From Clostridia bacterium (GTDB taxonomy: Bacteria > Bacillota > Clostridia > Oscillospirales > Acutalibacteraceae), in the NCBI GenBank assembly GCA_024689165.1, contig JAILDS010000214.1, positions 1 through 6,950 on the forward strand: 6,950 nucleotides of DNA. The letters run 5' to 3'. The notes under the pieces were generated by a model that made no database searches, was not told where the DNA came from, and saw only the letters and a list, made by a program, of their open reading frames with translations. This document shows positions 1-5,474 of this stretch, piece by piece. The first letter of the stretch is position 1. Each line of letters starts with the position of its first letter. The translations under genes and the position numbers were made by a program.

Positions 1-481
1 GATACCATTCATCGAACTTCTCCACATATTCCCATGCGCTGCCGGCAAACTTGGACTGCCAGTTGTGCGTCCCGATATGCTCGAAGCCGCAGGCCTCATA
101 CAGCTTCTGCGCCGGTATATTGTCCCTGTGGGTCCTCAAAAGCACGCCGCCGTGACCGTCGGCGCGGCATTCGTCGAGAACGCCTTTCGTGATCTGTTTG
201 CCGAACCCGCGTCCCTGAAAGCCGTCGCGCACGGCGACGCCGAACCAAACGACGGAACGACCGACGTCCCAGATGAAAGCGAGCGCAAGAAGCGAGCCGT
301 CCTCGAACAGTCCGTAAAAAACGTGGTCGGGTCTTTTGCCCTCAAAGAACTCGAGGGTGCGCTTTTCGTTGCCTTTATCGACGTTGAAAAAGCCCGCCGA
401 GCGCTCGCCCATATCGGCAAAGAACGCCCTTGCCTCAGCCTCGTCGCCCTGAACGAGCCGCCTGAAAACAGTCGAACTCAT
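1..481 (-). CDS. GNAT-family N-acetyltransferase, 3' end outside window
   Basis: Probable acetyl-CoA-dependent N-acetyltransferase; the acceptor is unknown. The frame stays open for 160 codons from an ATG at 481-479 to the window edge, so only the last few residues are likely missing (GNAT proteins are usually 150-180 residues). Visible motifs: strand 4 VVWFGVAVRD (about 77-86), the acetyl-CoA pyrophosphate loop QGRGFG (89-94, fitting Q/R-x-x-G-x-G/A), and motif B with N121, then LYEACGF containing Y128. No signal peptide or membrane segment is seen, so it is cytoplasmic. Its ATG overlaps the TGA of the rhamnosidase-like gene (ATGA, 481-478), implying translational coupling as third gene of the operon. 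The ribosome site is poor (AAGG only a few bases before the ATG), which fits coupled re-initiation. Family assignment is secure. A role in acetylating an amino sugar or self-protection would be guesswork. Confidence 0.9.
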   Translation of the reverse strand, partial: MSSTVFRRLVQGDEAEARAFFADMGERSAGFFNVDKGNEKRTLEFFEGKRPDHVFYGLFEDGSLLALAFIWDVGRSVVWFGVAVRDGFQGRGFGKQITKGVLDECRADGHGGVLLRTHRDNIPAQKLYEACGFEHIGTHNWQSKFAGSAWEYVEKFDEWY

Positions 482-2685
482 ATCCTTTTCATGCACTCCG
501 GGGCGGATACGTCGACGCCCACGGAATCGCCGTTCCTTCTTACCCTGACCTTTATAAGCCCGTCCGGTGCGTTATAGGACGCCTCGGCGCAGTCCATACC
601 CGCCGGAAGGTTCGGCCGGACGGCATACTCGTGAACATCGCGCCCGGTGGGGTTGAATACGAGCCCGGCGATCTTCGAGATGAAGAAGTTGGATATATCG
701 CCCAGAAAATGGTGGTTGAGCGAGTTGAAGTGCCCGCCGTCTTTCCAGAAATCCTCGGGTATCGCGGTCAGACCCTGCTCGATGAAATGCCCGTAGGAGG
801 GCCACTCGGGCCGTGTGATCAGCTTATACGCGAGGTCGATCTCTCCGCCGTCGGCGAGGACGTGGAACAGATAGCGCACGCCGAGCATGCCGCAGTCGAA
901 AAAGTCGCCGTTGCGGTGGATGAGCTCGACAAGGGCGGCGAACGCCCGCTCTTTTTCGTCCGCGTTGAATATCCCGTGGTAAAGAGCCATGGCCTGAGAG
1001 GTCTGGCAGGCGGTGTCCGCAAGCATGGTATGGAAGTTCACCAGATGCTTTCTCACGGCGTCGCGGGTCGCGACGTAAAGCTCGTGAGCCCGCGCCCTGC
1101 GTTCGGTCTGCCCCAGCACGTCGAATATGAACTCCGCCTTGCCGCAGATGGAAAGGAACGACATCGTGTCCGTGAACTCCGTCGAGGCGCGTCTGACGCC
1201 GCCAACGGGAACCCAGTCGCCGAGGAACAGGTCGACCGTCCCGGCGGGGGTCCTTTTGCCGCTTATGAACTCAAGGTAACGGGCGATCGCGCAGGCGTTG
1301 TCCTCGAGTATCCGTCTGTCGCCGGTAAAGCGGTAGGCGTAATAGGGTATGTAGGTCAGAGCGGCGTCCCACGACGGGCCGGACCGCCGGCCCCACGAGC
1401 CGGTGGGGACCATACAGGGGATCGAGCCGTCCTCGCCCTGCGCCTCCCTGACCGTTTCGAGCCAGACGGACAGGCTTTTGAGACAGTCGTAGTTCATGAA
1501 AAAGTGCTCGGCGGACATAGCGGCGTCGCCGGTCCAGCCGTTCTTTTCGCGGTGGGGACAGTCCGTCGGGAAATAGAAGAAGTTCGCGAGGTCGGACACC
1601 CGTGTCATAGCGTACAGCTTGTTCGCAACAGGGTCGGAGCACTCAAACGAGCCGACGGAGTCAAAAGCCGAATGGGCGGGCAGGAAAGTCAGCAGCTCCT
1701 TAGTCGCCTGTTCGGGCTTTATGCCGGTCACGAGGCAGTATCTGGCGCCGTGGTATACGAACGACGGTTCCCAGACCTCCTCGCCGTTTCCTGAAAGGAT
1801 ATAAACGTCGTGCTGGGAAAAGCCGTCCGGATAGAACTGAATGTTGCCGTAGTAGAGCTTTCCGTCGCCGTCAAGAGTCTCGGCGAACTGGAGCTCTATG
1901 CGCTGACCAGGCTCGCCCTTGATCCTGAGTCTGAAAACGCCGGCGGTGTTCACGCCGAAGTCGTAGATATACCCCTTCGTGTCGGTATATTTCTCAAAAA
2001 GATCGAAGCCCTCCGCCAGCCCGTGCGGATGGTATTCAAGGCTCCTCTCGCCGGGAACGACGCTCACAGGTGCGAGCTCCGTACCCGTCTTTTTTACCGG
2101 ATCGGTCCCGCACAGCCGTTTCTCGCCCTTGGGAGATGATGTCCCGACGGCGCAGGTCCAGGCGGAATCGTCGAACTCCGGGTCGAGAACGCCGGAGATC
2201 TCGTTCTTCGCGTCGTACCTCTCGCCCGCTCTGAGGTCGTTGAAATATATCGGCGATGGATGCGTTTTAACGTCCGGGCCAGCTTCGACGGTCTCCCCGT
2301 CAAGCTCGAGCGCGAATGCGAGCCGCGGCGAAGCGCGGAAGCTATCCTTGTCGAAATCCCACACGCTGCCGCCGGGAGCGTCGAGCATCCCGTTGCCCAG
2401 AAGGAAAACAAGGACGTTTTTGCCCTTTCTGAGCGCTCCTGCGAGGTCGTAGCCGTCATAAAAGACGATCTCGTCTGGATTGGTGATATAAGGCGCGAAA
2501 AGCCCCTTCGTTATCTCCTTCCCGTTGACCCAGAGGCGGTAAAAGCCCAGACCGCAGACAGTAAGCTCCGCTTTCCCGGGCAGTTCGTCAAGCGAAAACG
2601 TCTTTCTGAAATACGGCGCGGGAACGCTCTTTTCGTAAGTCGCGTACTCCTCGCCCGCACAGATGAACCTGTCCGAAAGCATCAT
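478..2685 (-). CDS. GH78 alpha-L-rhamnosidase-like glycoside hydrolase (735 aa)
   Basis: Predicted inverting glycosidase that removes terminal alpha-L-rhamnose. Domain order fits GH78: N-terminal beta-sandwich (about 20-180, with the usual GERYDA and FDDSAW stretches), a second beta domain (about 235-335), an (alpha/alpha)6 catalytic barrel (about 340-680) and a short C-terminal beta cap (685-735). The motif TDCPHREKNGWTGDA (374-388) supplies D375, E380 and D387, with spacing identical to the D567/E572/D579 set known from Bacillus RhaB. The second catalytic Glu is probably E644 in AIPEDF, followed by NSLNHHFLGD (654-663). Odd: the residue before E644 is Pro where the family usually has Trp. 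The protein is compact (many homologues are 850-1000 aa) and has no signal peptide, so it is likely cytoplasmic and acts on imported oligosaccharides. Start: the first ATG of ATGATG has GGAGG (2696-2700) 10 bases upstream. The start overlaps the upstream gene's TGA by 4 bases. Exact sugar specificity is unproven. Confidence 0.9.
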   Translation of the reverse strand: MMLSDRFICAGEEYATYEKSVPAPYFRKTFSLDELPGKAELTVCGLGFYRLWVNGKEITKGLFAPYITNPDEIVFYDGYDLAGALRKGKNVLVFLLGNGMLDAPGGSVWDFDKDSFRASPRLAFALELDGETVEAGPDVKTHPSPIYFNDLRAGERYDAKNEISGVLDPEFDDSAWTCAVGTSSPKGEKRLCGTDPVKKTGTELAPVSVVPGERSLEYHPHGLAEGFDLFEKYTDTKGYIYDFGVNTAGVFRLRIKGEPGQRIELQFAETLDGDGKLYYGNIQFYPDGFSQHDVYILSGNGEEVWEPSFVYHGARYCLVTGIKPEQATKELLTFLPAHSAFDSVGSFECSDPVANKLYAMTRVSDLANFFYFPTDCPHREKNGWTGDAAMSAEHFFMNYDCLKSLSVWLETVREAQGEDGSIPCMVPTGSWGRRSGPSWDAALTYIPYYAYRFTGDRRILEDNACAIARYLEFISGKRTPAGTVDLFLGDWVPVGGVRRASTEFTDTMSFLSICGKAEFIFDVLGQTERRARAHELYVATRDAVRKHLVNFHTMLADTACQTSQAMALYHGIFNADEKERAFAALVELIHRNGDFFDCGMLGVRYLFHVLADGGEIDLAYKLITRPEWPSYGHFIEQGLTAIPEDFWKDGGHFNSLNHHFLGDISNFFISKIAGLVFNPTGRDVHEYAVRPNLPAGMDCAEASYNAPDGLIKVRVRRNGDSVGVDVSAPECMKRI

Positions 2686-4223
2686 TTGTAGAATTCCTCC
2701 AGTTTCTTTGCCAGATCCTCCGTCATCGCGCCGGAGGCAATGACGAGCTCGTCGAGCCTGACCAGCAGCCGCCTGTCCTTATTGAATGCGAGCGCGCTGT
2801 CGTCGCCGATATAAAGCGGCGCGGATCCGGCGAGGCTCTTTCTGAACGCCTCCGGAACGATCTGGGTCAGGATTCGCCTGAAGTCGTACCAGAGGCTCAT
2901 CTCGCCCTTTTCCGCGTCATAGCCGACGCAAACGTGCATGAAGCCCTTCATCTCGTCGGCGGGGAAAGCCGCGACCATGTCCCAGGCGTCGTCTCCGCTG
3001 CCGACGTTGACCTTGACGGAGTGGTTCCTGAGCGAAACGGCGATGCCGGGGTCGCAGTACATCCCCTCGCCCCAGCGGCGGGACGCCAGCAGGACGATAT
3101 GGTCGGGAATAGACGGGTCAAGCTCGACGTAGAACGCCGAGGTGAAGCTCGAGCCGAAGAGCGCGCTCTGAGTTTTCAGCGCGCCGGTCGCGCCGAACTC
3201 CGCGCAGGAGGAACGCACGCCGTCGGAATAGAACTTGACGTTACCGATGCGTTCGAACTCGTTTTTGCCGGTCTCGTCGGTAAAATCGCCGTCGAAGAAC
3301 ATGCAGAGCCTGACCTTGTCTTTCCCGAAGATCCGCCCGAGGCCGTCCGCGAACGGGACGGTCGGCTTTCTGTCATGGCGGAGAACGGCCCTGCGCCTGT
3401 AATAATCCTTGCCGATGCCGGGGAATATACCGGAGGGCACCTGTGATGTGAAGCCGCCTTCCTTGTATTCGGGCACGTCGAGCCCGAGAGCGGTAAGCAC
3501 TATAGCGGCGATATCCTTGGTGAGCGCGGGCCCGATCTCTCCTTTCGGGACGTATCTGCCCGCCGCACCGATAAAAACGTACTTTTCGCCGTCGGTATAG
3601 CCCCCGTGGCCGTGCTCGAAGCCGCCGTGGTCGGCCGTGACGATGAACAGAGTGTCGTCTATGATCCCCAGAGCCTTGTATTTGTCGTATATCGAGCCGA
3701 TGAGCTCGTCGGTATGCTCGATCTGCGCGATGTGCCTGGGTTGCCCGTACACGCCGCTGTGACCCGCGCCGTCGACGTCGTCGAACTGAACGAAAAGGAA
3801 CGCGGGCTTTTTGTCGAGCTGCTCAAGTATCTGTTCGCAGACCTCGTCGTCGTTGCCGGCTGTGGTCTTCACAACGCCGAGCCCGTTTTCTATGATGCCG
3901 TAGTTTATGGGGTCCCAGTTGCAGCAGGAAACGAGCGCCTCGTCAGGATAGGCGTCCCTTATCTTTTTGAATACCGTCACAAGCGCAGGATCCGTGTTCT
4001 CATGCTCGCTTATATAACCGTTCGTCAGCCCGTGGACCTCGGGGTCCATCCCCAGGAGCATAGCGCCCCAGTTCTGCGCGCTTATGGTGGGGTCGAGCGA
4101 CAGGGCGGAATATGTGACGGCACCGTCGCGGAATATCTCGTCCATCCTCGGCGTGTCCGCCTGCCTGTTGAAGCTGCCCATACCGTCGACGCCGATGACT
4201 GCGACGTGCCCGTAATATCGCAT
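2682..4223 (-). CDS. Alkaline-phosphatase-superfamily phosphodiesterase with C-terminal LamG-like domain (513 aa)
   Basis: Two-domain protein. Residues about 5-270 resemble type I phosphodiesterase/nucleotide pyrophosphatase members of the alkaline phosphatase superfamily, which hydrolyse phosphate or sulfate esters with two metal ions. Likely metal ligands are D13 (VIGVDGMG), D151 and H155 (DGAGH), D198 and H199 (TADHGG) and H204 or H206. The nucleophile is probably S48 by alignment with PTKTFPN of the NPP family; T46 is the alternative. Residues about 306-513 look like a concanavalin A-like LamG sandwich (FFDGDFTDETG; closing LDELVIASGAMTEDL), probably carbohydrate-binding. No signal peptide is seen, so it is cytoplasmic. 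The ATG at 4223-4221 was chosen because a full AAGGAGGT (4231-4238) lies 7 bases upstream. The frame extends to a TTG at 4265, but that lies upstream of the -10 box. First gene of the operon with the rhamnosidase. The substrate is unknown: a phosphorylated or sulfated glycan fragment is inferred from context only. Confidence 0.85.
   Translation of the reverse strand: MRYYGHVAVIGVDGMGSFNRQADTPRMDEIFRDGAVTYSALSLDPTISAQNWGAMLLGMDPEVHGLTNGYISEHENTDPALVTVFKKIRDAYPDEALVSCCNWDPINYGIIENGLGVVKTTAGNDDEVCEQILEQLDKKPAFLFVQFDDVDGAGHSGVYGQPRHIAQIEHTDELIGSIYDKYKALGIIDDTLFIVTADHGGFEHGHGGYTDGEKYVFIGAAGRYVPKGEIGPALTKDIAAIVLTALGLDVPEYKEGGFTSQVPSGIFPGIGKDYYRRRAVLRHDRKPTVPFADGLGRIFGKDKVRLCMFFDGDFTDETGKNEFERIGNVKFYSDGVRSSCAEFGATGALKTQSALFGSSFTSAFYVELDPSIPDHIVLLASRRWGEGMYCDPGIAVSLRNHSVKVNVGSGDDAWDMVAAFPADEMKGFMHVCVGYDAEKGEMSLWYDFRRILTQIVPEAFRKSLAGSAPLYIGDDSALAFNKDRRLLVRLDELVIASGAMTEDLAKKLEEFYK
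2696..2700 (-). promoter_or_regulatory. Ribosome binding site GGAGG for the rhamnosidase gene
   Basis: GGAGG on the minus strand, 10 bases before the first ATG (2685) and 13 before the second (2682). It lies inside the last codons of the phosphodiesterase gene (Leu-Glu-Glu), so translation of the two genes is probably coupled. Which of the two adjacent ATG codons is used cannot be settled from sequence. Confidence 0.75.
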
Positions 4224-4230
4224 GTTATAT

Positions 4231-4238
4231 ACCTCCTT
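4231..4238 (-). promoter_or_regulatory. Ribosome binding site AAGGAGGT fixing the phosphodiesterase start
   Basis: Reads AAGGAGGT on the minus strand, an eight-base match to the anti-Shine-Dalgarno sequence, with 7 bases to the ATG at 4223. It decides between this start and the in-frame ATG at 4244 and TTG at 4265. Confidence 0.9.
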
Positions 4239-4253
4239 GTGCATTTCCAGCAA

Positions 4254-4282
4254 AATATACGACAAACACCTGTTTTTGTCAA
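4254..4282 (-). promoter_or_regulatory. Sigma-A-type promoter of the phosphodiesterase-rhamnosidase-GNAT operon
   Basis: On the minus strand the -35 is TTGACA (4282-4277, perfect consensus) and the -10 is TATATT (4259-4254), separated by exactly 17 bases. Transcription should start near 4247, giving a leader of about 24 bases that contains the strong ribosome site. The -35 box overlaps the TGA stop (4281-4279) of the upstream nuclease gene. Confidence 0.85.
4261..4280. promoter_or_regulatory. Candidate operator, inverted repeat GACAAA-N8-TTTGTC
   Basis: A 20-base inverted repeat with perfect six-base half sites and 16 of 20 symmetric positions. It fills the promoter spacer and reaches into the -35 box, so a bound dimeric repressor would block RNA polymerase. 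This is the expected position for control of a sugar-use operon. No regulator gene is in the window, so the binding family (LacI, GntR, ROK or other) is unknown. Confidence 0.5.
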
Positions 4283-5331
4283 GGCTTGCAAACCGAACAG
4301 GGACGGTATCCGGCTTCTATCAGCCGTTCTCTGTTACCGCAGTATTCTATTCTGTTTTCGGCCCCTACGGCAGGGGCGAGCCTGCAATATGGTTCGTGGA
4401 ACACTCCGCTCGACGGGTTCAGGATATAGTCTGCCTCCGGCCCGCTGTCGGCCGTCTCTTCATCGGATAAGGAGCTGTCGCCGGTCGTGTAATCGATCAT
4501 AACGCCCGGCTGCACGTTGTAGCAGAAAACACAGAATGAAAAATCGCTTTCTTCCGACTCGTCGAGAGCTTCGATCAGCACGCCCCTGCAAACGAGCTCC
4601 GAGCCGGCAAACACCGGCGTGACCCTGTACAGAACGCTCCCGCCATTCGAGCGGATATGTTCGGCGACGGCGGTTTCAAAGGGCAGCATGCCCAGATTGT
4701 TCATATATCTTGTCCCGGTGATTAGGTTGTTCGGGTTCGCGTTCTCTCCTGTCAGAGAATAGGCTATGAGATGGCATCTGTTGAAAAGGAGCCTGCCGGG
4801 AATAAAATCGTAAGAAGCGTCGCTGAAGCCCGTTGGCTCCACAGAGCTTATGTCGCCGCGAGCGGAATCAGGCATAAGGCTTTCTGAGATCCTGGCGCAC
4901 GCCTCCGTGCAGCGCCCGAGCCCGTCGAGCTCGCCGTAGCTTTCAAACGATCCGTCCGGAAAGTCGGATGCATCGAAGAACGGTCTGTTGAGATTGATAA
5001 CCGCGTACGCAAACTCCGTATAGGCAGGGACGCAGTCCATGGAAAAAACCGGAGAAGGCGCGGGCGCCTCATCAAGCCCGATAGAGATGCGCAGTATCGT
5101 TCTCGCGTCGTCGGCGGTTATATCCCCGGAAAAATCAGCGTCCGCTGCCGCAAGCAGCTCCGGCGTGAGCGTGTCGAGCCCTATGGCGAGCCTGAGCGCG
5201 CTCCTCGCATCCGACGCTTCGACAGCTCCGTCGCAGTCGCAGTCGCAGCAGACGAGAGCGGAGCCAAAGGCGTCGGGAACAGAGAAAACGACAAGCAATA
5301 GCGCAAGTAAAAAGGCGGTCGTCTTTTTCAA
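4279..5331 (-). CDS. Secreted dockerin-containing DNA/RNA non-specific endonuclease with C-terminal zinc-ribbon-like domain (350 aa)
   Basis: Exported nuclease predicted to cut DNA and/or RNA outside the cell. Order: signal peptide (1 to about 23; KK followed by a hydrophobic core); type I dockerin (about 29-88) with two calcium loops, D30/D32/D34/D41 and D64/D66/S68/D70/D75, each followed by a DAR helix ending IGLD; beta-beta-alpha-metal nuclease (about 98-285) with NRCHLIA (H187 general base) and Mg ligands N202 and N211, whose 9-residue spacing equals N182/N191 of pneumococcal EndA; then an Ada-like metal-binding tail (about 300-350) with FHEPYC (C316), C331 and PCSVCKP (C345, C348), a module often seen at the end of secreted Firmicutes nucleases. 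The start is TTG with AAGGAG (5340-5345) 8 bases upstream. A cohesin partner is implied but not present here. All key nuclease residues are intact. Confidence 0.92.
   Translation of the reverse strand: MKKTTAFLLALLLVVFSVPDAFGSALVCCDCDCDGAVEASDARSALRLAIGLDTLTPELLAAADADFSGDITADDARTILRISIGLDEAPAPSPVFSMDCVPAYTEFAYAVINLNRPFFDASDFPDGSFESYGELDGLGRCTEACARISESLMPDSARGDISSVEPTGFSDASYDFIPGRLLFNRCHLIAYSLTGENANPNNLITGTRYMNNLGMLPFETAVAEHIRSNGGSVLYRVTPVFAGSELVCRGVLIEALDESEESDFSFCVFCYNVQPGVMIDYTTGDSSLSDEETADSGPEADYILNPSSGVFHEPYCRLAPAVGAENRIEYCGNRERLIEAGYRPCSVCKP
5231..5248. repeat. Three tandem copies of TCGCAG inside the dockerin calcium loop
   Basis: Three perfect hexanucleotide copies. On the minus strand they encode the alternating Cys/Asp run at residues 28-33 of the nuclease, at the start of the first dockerin calcium loop. 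A gain or loss of one unit would keep the frame but shift loop spacing. Confidence 0.8.
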
Positions 5332-5339
5332 AACAGCAA

Positions 5340-5345
5340 CTCCTT
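5340..5345 (-). promoter_or_regulatory. Ribosome binding site AAGGAG supporting a TTG start
   Basis: AAGGAG on the minus strand with 8 bases to the TTG at 5331-5329. The frame then gives a typical signal peptide at once (Met-Lys-Lys and a hydrophobic run), so the non-ATG start is well supported. Confidence 0.85.
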
Positions 5346-5405
5346 TCCCGGAAAAACTTCAGATTCGCACGAGCTCACAAAAAACCTGCAGCGCGATGCG
5401 CGCGC

Positions 5406-5415
5406 CATAATTATG
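5406..5415. promoter_or_regulatory. Palindrome CATAATTATG in the divergent intergenic region
   Basis: Perfect 10-base palindrome between the divergent nuclease and DUF2974 genes; symmetry weakens just outside it. It holds CATAAT on both strands. On the minus strand this could be the -10 of the nuclease promoter (GTGAGA at 5439-5434, 18-base spacer), a modest match. It may be a regulator site, a promoter element or chance. Confidence 0.3.
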
Positions 5416-5425
5416 CGGCAATGCC

Positions 5426-5454
5426 TTTACAATTCTCACCCGTTATGCTATATT
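5426..5454 (+). promoter_or_regulatory. Sigma-A-type promoter of the DUF2974 hydrolase gene
   Basis: -35 TTTACA (5426-5431) and -10 TATATT (5449-5454) with a 17-base spacer, plus a TGn extended -10 (TG at 5446-5447). Transcription should start near 5461, the first base of the ribosome site, so the leader is only about 14 bases. Such a short leader leaves no room for a riboswitch or attenuator. Confidence 0.8.
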
Positions 5455-5460
5455 ATCTGC

Positions 5461-5466
5461 GGGAGG
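5461..5466 (+). promoter_or_regulatory. Ribosome binding site GGGAGG for the DUF2974 hydrolase
   Basis: GGGAGG lies 8 bases before the ATG at 5475, which supports that start. It sits at or next to the predicted transcription start, so a start shifted a few bases downstream would shorten the site. Confidence 0.75.
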
Positions 5467-5474
5467 CCTGAGTA

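Noticed and set aside
65..577. Plus-strand open frame of 170 codons near the window start
   Set aside because: The minus strand here encodes a clear GNAT protein with an acetyl-CoA motif; the plus frame is its antisense shadow.
631..1794. Long open frame (387 codons) on the plus strand opposite the rhamnosidase gene
   Set aside because: It is antisense to a gene with clear GH78 motifs, resembles no known family, has no good ribosome site and is explained by GC-rich codon bias on the other strand.
4261..4280. Inverted repeat considered as a transcription terminator for the nuclease gene
   Set aside because: The stem is AT-rich with an eight-base loop, and the following bases form the -10 box, not a clean U tract. 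An operator is the better reading.
3606..4502. Open frame of 298 codons on the plus strand opposite the phosphodiesterase and the nuclease end
   Set aside because: It spans two minus-strand genes and their promoter, and the translation has no recognisable domain. It is a shadow frame.
5248..5331. Lipoprotein signal in the nuclease leader because of nearby Cys residues
   Set aside because: The residues before C28 are A-L-V, which do not fit the lipobox consensus; an ordinary signal peptidase I leader is more likely.
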